Positions 19,801 through 29,311 are shown, counted from the first letter of the stretch. The stretch: DNA of 64,000 nt from Weissella koreensis KACC 15510 (GCF_000219805.1 NC_015759.1:868001-932000); one strand, 5' to 3'. The notes: generated by a model not told the origin, from the letters alone. Made by a program: numbers and translations.

Positions 19801-19816
19801 AAAGGTCGATATTATC

Positions 19817-20503
19817 ATGATGTCACTAACAAAGCACGAATTAGCAAAATATATGGATCACACTCTTTTGAAAGCTGACGCGACAAAAAAAGAGATCCAA
19901 GCCATTATTGATGAGGCAAAGGAGTACGATTTTGCCTCAATCTGCGTGAACCCATATTGGGTTGCCTACGGAGCAGAAAAATTGAAGGATACAACAGTTA
20001 ACGTATGTACAGTAATTGGATTTCCTTTGGGAGCTAATACTACGGCCGTTAAGGTTGCCGAAACTATTGATGCCATTGAAAATGGTGCTACTGAAGTTGA
20101 TATGGTGATCAATATTGGTGAACTTAAAGGCGGAAATGATGCCATGGTTACAGATGAAATTGCCCAATTGGCTAAGGCAGCTCATGATCGTGGTGCTATC
20201 TTAAAGGTTATCATCGAGACTGCTTTATTGACAGAAAAAGAGATTATTCGGGCATCCGAAGCAACTGTTAAAGGTGGAGCTGACTTTGTAAAGACTTCAA
20301 CTGGCTTCTCAACAGCTGGTGCGAAATTAAAAGATGTTAAATTAATGCGTGAGACAGTGGGACCTAACTTTGGTGTGAAGGCTTCTGGTGGAATTCACTC
20401 GCGCCAGGAGGCGGATGACATGATCTTAGCTGGTGCTACGCGCTTAGGTGTTTCTGCATCAGTAGCTATTATGAATGATGAAATTTCAAAAAGTAACTAT
20501 TAA
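19817..20503 (+). CDS. deoC: Deoxyribose-phosphate aldolase
   Basis: Class I aldolase splitting 2-deoxyribose-5-phosphate into glyceraldehyde-3-phosphate and acetaldehyde, the last step of deoxynucleoside catabolism. 228 residues, TIM barrel. The Schiff-base lysine is in [11 protein letters not shown] (about residue 159), and [10 protein letters not shown] and VKASGGI are also typical. Two tandem ATGs (19817/19820) follow GAAAGG. First gene of deoC-deoB-pdp-deoD, behind a cre site and a structured leader. Acetaldehyde produced here could be reduced by AdhE further on. Confidence 0.95.
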   Translation: MMSLTKHELAKYMDHTLLKADATKKEIQAIIDEAKEYDFASICVNPYWVAYGAEKLKDTTVNVCTVIGFPLGANTTAVKVAETIDAIENGATEVDMVINIGELKGGNDAMVTDEIAQLAKAAHDRGAILKVIIETALLTEKEIIRASEATVKGGADFVKTSTGFSTAGAKLKDVKLMRETVGPNFGVKASGGIHSRQEADDMILAGATRLGVSASVAIMNDEISKSNY

Positions 20504-20558
20504 AATTTAATTCGAAAATTGTGATGATAAGTTGCGATTATAAACGAAGGTAGTTATG

Positions 20559-20592
20559 CACCTGGATACTAATCGTGTCGAGGTGTTTTTTT
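20559..20592 (+). terminator. Terminator or attenuator between deoC and deoB
   Basis: CACCTGGATAC pairs with GTGTCGAGGTG (two arms of 5 bp around a G-G mismatch), followed by seven T. It may separate deoC from deoB or cause partial termination. The preceding AAGGT could pair with its ACCT, so a conditional element is possible but unproven. Confidence 0.75.
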
Positions 20593-20621
20593 GATCGTTA
20601 TTTTAGAAATGGGGTAGAAAC

Positions 20622-21806
20622 ATGTATAAGCGTATCTTTGGAATTGTTTTAGATTCAATCGGAATTGGAAGTGCTGCTGATGCTCCTAAGTATGGAGATG
20701 ATGGATCAGATACTTTGGGGCATATTGGTGAATATTTTAAAGGTGATTGGGCTTTACCCAACTTACAAAGAATTGGTTTGGGAAATATTAGAACCGAGAA
20801 TCAGATTAAAGGGATTGAACCAATTGATTCCCCGATAGGATATTATGGAAAAATGACGGAAATGTCAGCCGGTAAGGATTCATTAGATGGTCATTGGGAA
20901 ATGATGGGTCTTCCGATGATGTACGAATTAAGTACTTATCCAAATGGTTTCCCTAAGGATTTATTGGATAAAATTGGTGCGTTTGCTGGACGTAAAATTA
21001 TTGCGAAAGGTCCGTATTCTGGAACTGAAGTTATCAAAGATTATGGGGAGGAAGCTGTAAAGGATGAGGCTTTGATTATTTATACTTCAGCAGACCCTGT
21101 GATGCAGATTGCTGCCCATGAAGATGTAATATCGGTGGAAGAACTTTATAAGATTTGTGAATACGCACGCTCATTGGTAAACAAAGCGCCAAATATTATT
21201 GGTCGAATTATTGCACGTCCGTTTATTGGACATAATGCTAATGACTTTAAGCGAACGTCCAATCGACATGATTTTGCATTGGCACCGACTGGGATGACCG
21301 ATTTAGTGCGGCTCCAAGTTGCAGGACAAAAGGTAATTGGAATTGGGAAAATCAATGATATTTTCTCGGGTCAAGGAATTGATGAGGGATATCATAATGA
21401 GTCTAATCGTGATGGAATGGATCATGTGGATAAAGTTATTCAACAGGATTTCACAGGTTTCGCATTTACCAACTTAGTAGATTTTGATACTTTATATGGG
21501 CATCGTCGTGACCCTGAAGGTATGGGTAAAGAATTGATGCAGTTTGACCAACGTTTGGGACAAGTAATGTCAGCGCTGAAACCCGATGATCTTCTGTTAA
21601 TTACTGCTGATCATGGAAATGATCCAGGTTTTAAAGGATCTGATCATACACGAGAACAAGTGCCAGTTTTGGCATATTCACCAAGTATGGAATCTCACGG
21701 ATCATTAGGTGTCAGATCAACTTTTGCTGATTTTGGAGCAACTATTTTAGACAACTTCAAGCTTGATAATCAGGTAGGAACTAGCTTTTTAAATGAATTA
21801 AAATAA
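20622..21806 (+). CDS. deoB: Phosphopentomutase
   Basis: Interconverts (deoxy)ribose-1-phosphate and -5-phosphate, linking nucleoside phosphorylases to DeoC. 394 residues, the usual length, alkaline-phosphatase-like metalloenzyme fold. The start [22 protein letters not shown] carries the first metal-binding Asp, and [24 protein letters not shown] carries the C-terminal metal-binding D-H-G and D-H. ATG at 20622 after GGGGTAG. Followed 80 bp later by pdp. Confidence 0.96.
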   Translation: MYKRIFGIVLDSIGIGSAADAPKYGDDGSDTLGHIGEYFKGDWALPNLQRIGLGNIRTENQIKGIEPIDSPIGYYGKMTEMSAGKDSLDGHWEMMGLPMMYELSTYPNGFPKDLLDKIGAFAGRKIIAKGPYSGTEVIKDYGEEAVKDEALIIYTSADPVMQIAAHEDVISVEELYKICEYARSLVNKAPNIIGRIIARPFIGHNANDFKRTSNRHDFALAPTGMTDLVRLQVAGQKVIGIGKINDIFSGQGIDEGYHNESNRDGMDHVDKVIQQDFTGFAFTNLVDFDTLYGHRRDPEGMGKELMQFDQRLGQVMSALKPDDLLLITADHGNDPGFKGSDHTREQVPVLAYSPSMESHGSLGVRSTFADFGATILDNFKLDNQVGTSFLNELK

Positions 21807-21886
21807 ATTAAATTACGAATATAAGTTTAAGTTTATTTATTTTTGGGATTCAAAAAGCTTTATATAAACAGGTTGAGGTGATAGTG

Positions 21887-23185
21887 ATGACAATGTTAGA
21901 AACTTTGATGAAAAAGCGAAATAATGAAGAATTAACATCAAATGAAATCGAGACAATGATTCAAGATTTTACAGCCGGTAAGATTCCAGACTATCAAATA
22001 TCAGCCTTTCTTATGGCTACTTATTTTACGGGAATGACTATTCCAGAATTGACTAATTTAACGATGGCAATGATGCATTCAGGGGATGTTTTAGATTTGA
22101 GCACTATTGAAGGCATTAAAGTTGATAAGCATTCCACTGGAGGTGTGGGCGATAAGGTGAGTTTACCATTAGCACCGATGTTGGCTGCATTGGGAATTAA
22201 AGTTCCCATGATTTCTGGTCGTGGATTGGGTCATACTGGTGGGACTTTGGACAAGTTGGAAGCTATTCCTGGTTATCAGGTTGAAATTAGTGAAGATGAA
22301 TTTAAAGCTCAAATTGATAAGGTAGGAACTGCAATTATTGGAGCAACGGGAAACATTGCACCAGCTGATAAGAAAATGTACGCCCTACGAGATGTGACCG
22401 CAACCGTTGACTCAATTCCTTTGATTGCTGCTTCAATTATGTCGAAGAAATTGGCTACCGGGAATAATGCTCTAGTTTTAGACGTTAAAACTGGATCTGG
22501 AGCATTTATGAAGGAACAGGATCAAGCAGAAGCTTTAGCCCAAATCATGGTTAAAATTGGCAAAGAAGCTGGAATGCAGATGCAAGCAGTGATTTCCGAT
22601 ATGAACCAACCTTTGGGGAATAAAATTGGTAATACTCTGGAAATTGAGGAAACTTTGGATACATTAAAAGGGCAAGGACCTAAGGATTTGTTGGAAGTGA
22701 CCCTCACCTTAGCCGCACCCATGGTAGTAATGGCTCAAAAAGCGGATGATGAAGTAACGGCTCGTGAAATGTTGATGAGAACAATTGAAGATGGTTCAGC
22801 TCTAGTCAAGTTTGGTGAAATGATTACTGCGCAAGGTGGAGATAATCGAGTCCTAGGAAATTATAATTTGATGCCTCACGCTAAATTTGAAGTTGAATTG
22901 ACTGCTCCAAGGACCGGATATCTTAGCCGTTTAGATGCTGATGCTGTTGGAATATCTTCGATGCGACTTGGCGGTGGCCGAACTAAAAAAGATGATGTTT
23001 TAGATTATGGGGTTGGCATTACACTTCATAAGAAATTGGGTGATGCAGTTACTGAGGGTGAAAGCTTGATGACCATTGCCACGGAAAAAGAAGATATAAC
23101 TGAAATTATGGATTATTTAAAGGAACATCTGGTTGTAGGTGATGCAGTTAAGGTTCCGACGTTAATTCATAAAATTATTAAATAA
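21887..23185 (+). CDS. pdp: Pyrimidine-nucleoside phosphorylase
   Basis: Phosphorolyses uridine, deoxyuridine and thymidine to base and (deoxy)ribose-1-phosphate. 432 residues. The signature KVDKHSTGGVGDKVSLPLAPMLAALG is the glycosyltransferase family 3 phosphate-binding site, and SGRGLGHTGGTLDKLEAI is the thymidine/pyrimidine phosphorylase motif. Start taken at ATG 21887, 6 nt after GAGGTG, in preference to the GTG at 21878. Low-GC Firmicutes normally carry the broad Pdp enzyme and not a strict DeoA, so Pdp is preferred. Confidence 0.94.
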   Translation: MTMLETLMKKRNNEELTSNEIETMIQDFTAGKIPDYQISAFLMATYFTGMTIPELTNLTMAMMHSGDVLDLSTIEGIKVDKHSTGGVGDKVSLPLAPMLAALGIKVPMISGRGLGHTGGTLDKLEAIPGYQVEISEDEFKAQIDKVGTAIIGATGNIAPADKKMYALRDVTATVDSIPLIAASIMSKKLATGNNALVLDVKTGSGAFMKEQDQAEALAQIMVKIGKEAGMQMQAVISDMNQPLGNKIGNTLEIEETLDTLKGQGPKDLLEVTLTLAAPMVVMAQKADDEVTAREMLMRTIEDGSALVKFGEMITAQGGDNRVLGNYNLMPHAKFEVELTAPRTGYLSRLDADAVGISSMRLGGGRTKKDDVLDYGVGITLHKKLGDAVTEGESLMTIATEKEDITEIMDYLKEHLVVGDAVKVPTLIHKIIK

Positions 23186-23232
23186 AAAATAACTAAATTG
23201 ATATCAAGTAAACCGAAAGTGAGAAACTAATT

Positions 23233-23952
23233 ATGGCAACTCCACACAATGAAGCAAAGATGGGCGACTACGCCGAAACAGTCCTATTACCAGGTGACCC
23301 TTTACGGGCTAAGTATATTGCAGAAACTTTCTTAGATGACGTGGTACAGGTCAATGGAGTACGGGGAGCACTAGGCTTTACGGGTAAATATAAGGGTCAC
23401 CGTATTTCAGTCCAAGGTTCTGGGATGGGAATTCCATCAATGTCAATTTATATCAATGAGTTGGTTAAAGAGTATGGTGTTAAAACTATCATGCGTGTTG
23501 GTTCTTTTGGCGGTATGGCTCCTGAATTAAATTTGGGTGATGTTGTTTTGGCCTCCGGTGGTTCAACTGATTCATCAGTAATTGCAAACACTTTTGGCCC
23601 AGGAATTTATTATTCAACGTTGCCGGATTTTGGATTACTAGGTACGGCTTACCATACCGCCAAAGATTTAGATATTCCAGTGACGGTTGGAAATATATTT
23701 GCAGCTGACCGTTTTTACAATGATGAAATTGATATGCAAAAGTTGACTGACTATGGAATCTTAGGGACAGAAATGGAAGTTGCGGGTTTATATCTATTGG
23801 GAGCCAAGCTAAATATTAAGACCTTAGATATTTTAACTTGTTCAGATCACGTTTTCCGCGGCGAAGCACTGTCATCGGAAGAACGACAAAATTCATTTGC
23901 TAATATGATGAAGGTGGCTTTGGAAACAGCCATTAAGAATGACGAAGCATAA
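23233..23952 (+). CDS. deoD: Purine nucleoside phosphorylase, DeoD type
   Basis: Hexameric trimer-of-dimers class phosphorylase acting on purine (deoxy)nucleosides. 239 residues. MATPHNEAKMGDYAETVLLPGDPLRAKYIAE holds the phosphate loop (GDPLRA), and TEMEVAGLY with the later CSDH (Asp of the active site) are typical. ATG at 23233 after AAAGTGAGAA. Last gene of the nucleoside salvage run, closed by a hairpin. Its free purine products could feed xpt further downstream. Confidence 0.95.
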   Translation: MATPHNEAKMGDYAETVLLPGDPLRAKYIAETFLDDVVQVNGVRGALGFTGKYKGHRISVQGSGMGIPSMSIYINELVKEYGVKTIMRVGSFGGMAPELNLGDVVLASGGSTDSSVIANTFGPGIYYSTLPDFGLLGTAYHTAKDLDIPVTVGNIFAADRFYNDEIDMQKLTDYGILGTEMEVAGLYLLGAKLNIKTLDILTCSDHVFRGEALSSEERQNSFANMMKVALETAIKNDEA

Positions 23953-23982
23953 TTAAAATGTTGGAATACGTTATTTTGTTTA

Positions 23983-24023
23983 AACGGCTGGGTATCGATA
24001 AAATGCGGTACTTGGTCGTTTTT
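23983..24023 (+). terminator. Terminator of the deo run
   Basis: AACGGCTGGGTA pairs along its full 12 positions with TACTTGGTCGTT using several G-U pairs, then TTT. Confidence 0.75.
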
Positions 24024-24121
24024 AATCAAAAAATCAATTTATGTAACTTAAAATAATTTGGGAATTGAACAAATTTAAGCATGGTATACTGAATTTAAGA
24101 TGGCAATGTAGGGGAAATGCA

Positions 24122-24463
24122 ATGACAGAAATGATGTTAAAGCTACCGGATGAAATTTATCAACAAATTAAGGCTGATGCAAAAAGTCAGCATTTGGCAC
24201 CTGAAGATTATGTTGTAAATCTATTGAAAGAAACAATGGCCGCTAAATTTGAGGATACTTTTGAGGCCCGCCAGTTTCAAGCCAAACGGATACCTGGGCG
24301 CAAATTTAATCGAGAGCATGAGTTGGTTTTAGTTGATGGTATTAACTATCGTTATCGGTTGGCTGATGGAAATACAATTAATTCTACATCCGATTATATG
24401 GTAATCGGGGCTAAAGGGAATGTTTTAATAATTAAGCAAGTGGGAACTAGTCAAACTAGTTAG
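24122..24463 (+). CDS. Hypothetical protein with ribbon-helix-helix-like N-terminus
   Basis: A 113-residue protein. The first 45 residues (MLKLPDEIYQQIKADAKSQHLAPEDYVVNLLKE) have the strand-helix-helix pattern of ribbon-helix-helix proteins. The remainder is beta-rich, with no motif I recognise. Start at ATG 24122 after AGGGGAA; the longer reading from 24065 has no RBS. It lies 13 bp upstream of an SPFH-protein gene, so the two are probably co-translated, but I do not know the link. DNA binding is possible but unproven. Confidence 0.6.
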   Translation: MTEMMLKLPDEIYQQIKADAKSQHLAPEDYVVNLLKETMAAKFEDTFEARQFQAKRIPGRKFNREHELVLVDGINYRYRLADGNTINSTSDYMVIGAKGNVLIIKQVGTSQTS

Positions 24464-24476
24464 AATGGAGTCATTA

Positions 24477-25295
24477 ATGCCTTTTGGAATTAAGATCGTA
24501 CCGCAAAACAATGTAGGCTTACGAGAGAATTTAGGAAAATACAGCGTCACGGTTGATTCTGGGATTCAATTTTACGTACCGATTTTTCAAAAAATTCGGC
24601 GTGTTAGCATGGCAATGAGCCCTTTAAGATTGCCAAACTATTCTGTGATAACAAAAGATAATGCAGATGTTTCTGCCAGTGTTACCTTGAATTATCATGT
24701 GACTGATGCGGTTAAGTACATGTATGAGAATACAGATTCTGTAGAATCAATGGCTCAATTGGTTCGGGGACATCTGCGCGATATCATTGGAAGAATGGAA
24801 TTGAATGAAGCATTGGGATCCACAGCGCTCATCAATCAAGAATTAAGTATTGCGATTGGTGACTTAACTAATACTTATGGCATTAATGTGGATCGAATTA
24901 ATATTGATGAATTAACTCCATCACGAGCCATTCAAGAAGCGATGGATAAACAATTAACGGCTGATCGAGAACGGGTTGCTGCAATTGCTGCTGCCGAAGG
25001 GCAAGCTCGTTCGATTGATTTAACGACCAAGGCAAAAAATGATGCTTTGATGTCGACAGCTAAGGCAGAGGCTGACGCAACTAAAACACGGGCTGATGCT
25101 GAAAAATATAGAATTGATACTATTCAAGAAGCTTTGAAAAGCGCCGATCAAAAATATTTTCAAAATCAGTCCATTGAAGCTTTTAAGACTTTGGGCGAAA
25201 ACCCTGCTAATACGGTAGTGGTTCCCAGTGATCAAGCTCACGAATATGGACAAATTCCGGTGATTGGAAAGTTGTTAAAAGATCAATTAAATTAG
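24477..25295 (+). CDS. SPFH/Band-7 (stomatin/prohibitin-like) protein without N-terminal anchor
   Basis: A 272-residue SPFH-domain protein. The segment IKIVPQNNVGLRENLGKYSVTVDSGIQFYVPIFQKI starts the band-7 fold. LVRGHLRDIIGRMELNEAL and a long alanine- and charge-rich coiled-coil (AEGQARSIDLTTKAKNDALMSTAKAEADATKTRADAEKY) follow. Relatives usually begin with one transmembrane helix of about 20-25 residues. Here the best start, ATG 24477 (MPFGIKIVPQ) after GGAG, leaves no such helix. ATG 24465 adds only four residues, and a stop lies further upstream. Function unknown; family members organise membrane microdomains. Confidence 0.85.
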   Translation: MPFGIKIVPQNNVGLRENLGKYSVTVDSGIQFYVPIFQKIRRVSMAMSPLRLPNYSVITKDNADVSASVTLNYHVTDAVKYMYENTDSVESMAQLVRGHLRDIIGRMELNEALGSTALINQELSIAIGDLTNTYGINVDRINIDELTPSRAIQEAMDKQLTADRERVAAIAAAEGQARSIDLTTKAKNDALMSTAKAEADATKTRADAEKYRIDTIQEALKSADQKYFQNQSIEAFKTLGENPANTVVVPSDQAHEYGQIPVIGKLLKDQLN

Positions 25296-25353
25296 TAACT
25301 ATAATAATTAAATCATTTAAAAATGACCGTTTTAAGGTGAAAGGAGCTTTATA

Positions 25354-26265
25354 ATGAAAGCAATTCAGATTGAACAATTTGGTGATGTCGATGAAATGAA
25401 AATGCAAGATGTCGATATTCCTGTTCTGGGCAAGCAACAAATTTTAGTACAAAATAATGCAGTGGCAATTGATCCATATGATATTAAATACGTCATGGGA
25501 GAATATGGGCCTAATGATACTTGGCCAGTCATTCCTGGATCTAGTGTAGCGGGAACTGTGATGGAATTTGGTGCTGAGGTAACCGATTTTAACCTTGGGG
25601 ATCGAGTAGTTGCAACTCGACATTTAAAAACTTATGCAGAAATGGTTCCAGTAGCACAATCAGCCTTAGCGAAAATACCTGATGAAATTTCAGATGAGAT
25701 AGCCGTGGCGGCTGCTTTAGGGGCTGCAACAGGATATCAAATGATTATTGAAAAACTAGCGGTGCAAGCCGGTGAACGAGTTTTGATTCACGGTGGGGCA
25801 GGTCAAGTCGGTGCTATGGCGATTCAAGTAGCTTTACTACAAGGCGCACAAGTTGTTGCGACAGCTAGTCCTGATGATTTTGAGTTTGTGCGTAGTTTAG
25901 GGGTAGAGGAAGTTTTAGATTATCATAAACTGAGTTGGGAATCATTAGCACCGTTTGATGCCATCTTAGATCCCATTGGTGGTCAGATGACTGAAAAGTC
26001 CGTTAAAGTGTTAAAGATGCATGGACGTTTGAAAACTTTAGGTATGATCCCAGAAACATTACAAAGTGGAGCCGATGTTGAGTCCGTTTATGCAGATATT
26101 AAACGGCCTACGTTGGAACGAGTTTTAGCTTTATTGGCGAAGAAGCAGGTTGAAATTCGTTTGGGGGATGTTCTGCCCTTTACGGAAAAAAATATTAGGC
26201 AAGCTCACGTGGTCGGACGACAACATACTTTGCATGGAAAAACAGTTTTAAAGTTTACAGAGTAA
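25354..26265 (+). CDS. NAD(P)H-dependent quinone-oxidoreductase-like MDR protein
   Basis: A 303-residue medium-chain dehydrogenase/reductase of the zinc-free QOR type. The N-terminal GroES-like part has IDPYDIKYVMGEYG in place of zinc ligands, and PVIPGSSVAGTV is typical. The Rossmann motif HGGAGQVGAMAIQVAL lies about residue 150. There are no structural zinc cysteines. The probable role is NADPH-dependent reduction of quinones or unsaturated carbonyls. ATG at 25354 after AAAGGAG. Stands alone upstream of the xpt riboswitch; substrate unknown. Confidence 0.88.
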   Translation: MKAIQIEQFGDVDEMKMQDVDIPVLGKQQILVQNNAVAIDPYDIKYVMGEYGPNDTWPVIPGSSVAGTVMEFGAEVTDFNLGDRVVATRHLKTYAEMVPVAQSALAKIPDEISDEIAVAAALGAATGYQMIIEKLAVQAGERVLIHGGAGQVGAMAIQVALLQGAQVVATASPDDFEFVRSLGVEEVLDYHKLSWESLAPFDAILDPIGGQMTEKSVKVLKMHGRLKTLGMIPETLQSGADVESVYADIKRPTLERVLALLAKKQVEIRLGDVLPFTEKNIRQAHVVGRQHTLHGKTVLKFTE

Positions 26266-26327
26266 ATTAAGGTTGCTTAATTGTTGATTTTAATTTATAT
26301 TGTATTAATCAGATTAATAAACTTAAC

Positions 26328-26389
26328 CTAGTATAATCGTTGGAGAATGGCTAACGAGATCTACCTGCACCTAAGCTGCGGACTACTAG
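26328..26389 (+). promoter_or_regulatory. Purine riboswitch aptamer, divergent, upstream of xpt
   Basis: A purine riboswitch fold: P1 CTAGTA/TACTAG (26328-26333 with 26384-26389), J1/2 UAAU, P2 of 7 bp (UCGUUGG/CUAACGA), P3 of 5 bp (CUGCA/UGCGG), then GACUAC. The C at the position of C74 fits guanine-like ligands. Loop contacts G37-C61 and G38-C60 can be kept (L2 AGAAUGG, L3 CCUAAGC). Deviations: J2/3 reads GAUCUAC, one base shorter than the usual GUUUCUAC, with U47 apparently replaced, and loop positions 33/66 and 34/65 differ from the usual. It is therefore a variant of the class, and the ligand is uncertain. Confidence 0.8.
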
Positions 26390-26398
26390 TTTTAAGGG

Positions 26399-26431
26399 AT
26401 GAGTCCATTCAATTATGGGCTCATTTTTTTA
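26399..26431 (+). terminator. Riboswitch-controlled terminator of xpt
   Basis: ATGAGTCCAT pairs with ATGGGCTCAT (10 bp, one G-U), followed by seven T. Its AGTCC (26402-26406) can alternatively pair with GGACT (26380-26384) of the aptamer's P3-J3/1, giving a simple switch: ligand bound, aptamer formed, terminator formed. Confidence 0.87.
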
Positions 26432-26483
26432 TTTTAAATTAAATCCGGATATTAACGCATATGAAATTAGAGGAGTTGGATTA

Positions 26484-27059
26484 ATGAAGTTATTAGAAGA
26501 ACGAATTAAGCAAGATGGTCGTGTCATTGGGACGGAAGTCCTCAAAGTAGATAATTTTTTGAACCATCAAGTTGATCCTGCCTTAATGGAAGCTATGGGA
26601 CAAGAATTTGCTCGTTTATTTAAAGATGAAAAAATTGATCGCATTTTAACGGTTGAATCATCTGGGATTGCACCGGCAGTCTTTACCGCATTAGCCTTAA
26701 ATGTTCCGATGGTTTTTGCTCGTAAGAAGCAGTCACTAACTTTAACGGATGATAATTATGTTGCTGATGTATATTCGTTTACGAAACAAGAAACTAATCA
26801 TATTATCGTTGATAAGCGCTTTATTCAAGCGGGTGAACGGATTCTATTGATTGATGACTTTTTAGCAAATGGTCAGGCGGTCCAAGGAATGTTAGAAATT
26901 GCTAAGGCTGCCCAAGCCGAAGTAGTTGGGGCGGGAATTGTCATTGAAAAGACCTTCCAAAAAGGAAGAGCGCTCTTGAATGAGCAAGGGCTTAAAGTCG
27001 AGTCTCTTGCACGGATTCAAGCTTTTGAAGATGGTAAAGTTATCTTTGCTGAGGCATAG
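26484..27059 (+). CDS. xpt: Xanthine phosphoribosyltransferase
   Basis: Salvages xanthine (and guanine) to the nucleotide using PRPP. 191 residues, the normal length. [25 protein letters not shown] and the PRPP loop [19 protein letters not shown] are characteristic. Start at ATG 26484 ([12 protein letters not shown]) after AGAGGAG; a longer frame starting at 26415 overlaps the riboswitch terminator and is rejected. Regulation by the preceding purine riboswitch is expected. Usually paired with a xanthine permease (pbuX), which is not present here. Confidence 0.95.
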   Translation: MKLLEERIKQDGRVIGTEVLKVDNFLNHQVDPALMEAMGQEFARLFKDEKIDRILTVESSGIAPAVFTALALNVPMVFARKKQSLTLTDDNYVADVYSFTKQETNHIIVDKRFIQAGERILLIDDFLANGQAVQGMLEIAKAAQAEVVGAGIVIEKTFQKGRALLNEQGLKVESLARIQAFEDGKVIFAEA

Positions 27060-27091
27060 CTTAAATTAAAAACAATATACTAGATGATATA

Positions 27092-27142
27092 AAAAAACGA
27101 CGTACTTGGAGCTTGTTTGTTAGCCGTAAAAGGGTCGTTTTT
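27092..27142 (+). terminator. xpt terminator
   Basis: AAAAAACGAC pairs with GTCGTTTTTT, enclosing a loop with smaller internal pairing. Confidence 0.75.
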
Positions 27143-27199
27143 TATTTACTGTAAAGAGCGTATAATTTGACATACAGTTCGGATAGAAAAGGTGAAAAA

Positions 27200-29089
27200 A
27201 TGCGAAAACAAGATGATTTTTATGCAGCAATTAATGGTACATGGGAAGAACAAGCTGAAATTCCAGCTGACAAGCCCCGAACAGGAGGGTTTAATGATCT
27301 TAGTGATGCAATTGAGGAGCTAATGTTAGCAACCTCTGATCAATGGCAAGCTGGTGAAAATTTACCAGATGATGTCGTTTTAAGAAATTTCATTAAATTA
27401 CATCATTTAACTACTGATCAAGCTCGGCGTAATGAAGTGGGATTAGCTCCAGTTAAAGACATTCTTCAACAAATTTCGGCGCTGAATTCTTTTGATGAAT
27501 ATACCCAAAATATTGCACGTTTTGAAAAACTAGCTTGGCCAAATGCCATGCCATTTGGGATCGCACCTGATTTTAAAGATGCTCGGACCAATGTTTTATG
27601 GGCTGATGCACTGGGAACGATTTTACCTGACACAACTTATTATGAACCTGGGCATGAAAAAGGGGCGGAACTATTAGCTGCTTATCGTGAAACCACATTA
27701 CCAATTTTAATGAAGTTTGGTTACACAGAAACCGAAGCCCAAACCTTATTGGATCAAAATATTGCTTTGGATGCTCGGATTGCCAAATATGTATTATCAA
27801 ATGAAGAAAATGCTGAATATGCCAAGTTATATCATCCTTATCAATGGGATCAATTTAAGGCTTTGGTACCGAATTTGCCTTTAGCAGATTTTATGCAGGA
27901 AATGATTGGAAGCCAACCGGATCAGATTATTGTGCCAGAGGAACGTTTCTGGCAAAATGCTGATCAGTTCTATTCTGAAGAAGCTTGGCCATTATTGAAA
28001 GCACACTTATTGATTGATGCAATGCTGGACTATACTAGCGTCTTGACCGATGAAATGCGTATCATGGGTGGCGCCTATGGCCGTATTATTAGTGGGACAC
28101 CTGAACCTAGTTCAACTAAAAAGGCAGCTTATTATTTGGCAGCAGGACCATACAGTCAAGCACTGGGATTATGGTATGCTCAAAATAAATTCTCGTCAGA
28201 TGCTAAAAAAGACGTAGAATTGAAAGTTTCCACAATGATTGATGTATATAAGGAACGTTTGGAGAATAATAGTTGGTTAGCAGAACAGACGCGTCAAAAA
28301 GCCATCAAGAAGTTAGATACGATTGTGGCACATATTGGTTATCCAAATGAATTACCACAACGTTACTATGATAAGGTGATTGATGAAAACAAGAGTTTGT
28401 TTGATAATTTCCAAACTTTGAGTGAACAATCAATTCAATATGAATGGGCTAAATGGAATCAACCTGTCGACCGAACGGAATGGCATATGCCAGCCCATAT
28501 GGTTAACGCTTATTATGATCCCCAACAAAATCAAATTGTCTTTCCAGCAGCTATTTTACAAGCGCCATTTTATGATCTAAAACAAAGTTCATCAGCCAAT
28601 TATGGCGGAATTGGGGCAGTTATTGCCCATGAAATTTCGCATGCTTTTGACACTAATGGAGCGTCATTTGATGAAAATGGAAGTTTAAATAATTGGTGGT
28701 TGCCTGAAGATTATGCTGCCTTTGAAGAACGAACCCAAGCGGTAATTGATCAATTTGATGGTTTGGAATCATATGGGGTTAAAGTTAATGGTAAATTGAC
28801 TGTTTCAGAAAATGTTGCTGACTTAGGTGGTTTATCTGCAGCATTAGCAGCTGCAAAACGAGATGCTGATTTTTCAGCTAAATCATTTTTCATAAATTGG
28901 GCTACTATTTGGCGGATGAAAGCACGTCCTGAATTTATGCAGATGATGGCTAGCGTCGATGTACACGGACCTGCCAAATTGCGGGTTAATGTACAAGTTG
29001 CTAATTTTGATGAGTTCTTTCAAACTTTCGATGTAGAGAAGGAAGATCAGATGTGGCGAGATCCAGCGCAACGAATTCAAATTTGGTAA
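27200..29089 (+). CDS. pepO: M13-family endopeptidase PepO
   Basis: Neprilysin-like zinc oligoendopeptidase, 629 residues, no signal peptide, so cytoplasmic. The catalytic VIAHEISHAFD (HExxH, about 477-483) and the third-ligand motif ENVADLGG (about 537) are intact. The substrate-side NAYYDPQQNQIVFPAAIL is the family NAY motif. Start at ATG 27200 after AAAAGGTG; the TTG at 27167 is unlikely. It acts on medium-length oligopeptides taken up by the cell, upstream of dipeptidases such as the one at 944. A TATAAT about 27158-27163 may be its promoter. Closed by a strong terminator. Confidence 0.94.
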   Translation: MRKQDDFYAAINGTWEEQAEIPADKPRTGGFNDLSDAIEELMLATSDQWQAGENLPDDVVLRNFIKLHHLTTDQARRNEVGLAPVKDILQQISALNSFDEYTQNIARFEKLAWPNAMPFGIAPDFKDARTNVLWADALGTILPDTTYYEPGHEKGAELLAAYRETTLPILMKFGYTETEAQTLLDQNIALDARIAKYVLSNEENAEYAKLYHPYQWDQFKALVPNLPLADFMQEMIGSQPDQIIVPEERFWQNADQFYSEEAWPLLKAHLLIDAMLDYTSVLTDEMRIMGGAYGRIISGTPEPSSTKKAAYYLAAGPYSQALGLWYAQNKFSSDAKKDVELKVSTMIDVYKERLENNSWLAEQTRQKAIKKLDTIVAHIGYPNELPQRYYDKVIDENKSLFDNFQTLSEQSIQYEWAKWNQPVDRTEWHMPAHMVNAYYDPQQNQIVFPAAILQAPFYDLKQSSSANYGGIGAVIAHEISHAFDTNGASFDENGSLNNWWLPEDYAAFEERTQAVIDQFDGLESYGVKVNGKLTVSENVADLGGLSAALAAAKRDADFSAKSFFINWATIWRMKARPEFMQMMASVDVHGPAKLRVNVQVANFDEFFQTFDVEKEDQMWRDPAQRIQIW

Positions 29090-29093
29090 AAAT

Positions 29094-29128
29094 AAAAAGG
29101 CTAAGGCAATATGACCTTAGCTTTTTTT
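29094..29128 (+). terminator. pepO terminator
   Basis: GCTAAGG pairs with CCTTAGC (29100-29106 with 29115-29121) between an A tract and seven T. Confidence 0.88.
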
Positions 29129-29297
29129 GTAGGGGTTAACCTCAAAGAAGGCCTACGATGGTCAATTAGGTTTGGGTAAAATATTTAAAAATTTGAACTA
29201 GATGTCCAAATTAATTTAAATATACGAATTTTATTTATCCACTTTATGAATTTTATTTCACAAAGTTTAAAAAATAACGAGTGGGTGAAAATGTTAA

Positions 29298-29311
29298 TGA
29301 AAGCGCTATCA
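29298..29311 (+). promoter_or_regulatory. cre site upstream of adhE
   Basis: TGAAAGCGCTATCA matches the cre consensus TGWAANCGNTNWCA at every position. It lies about 80 bp upstream of the adhE -35. At this distance CcpA could activate or repress; direction is not evident. Confidence 0.78.
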
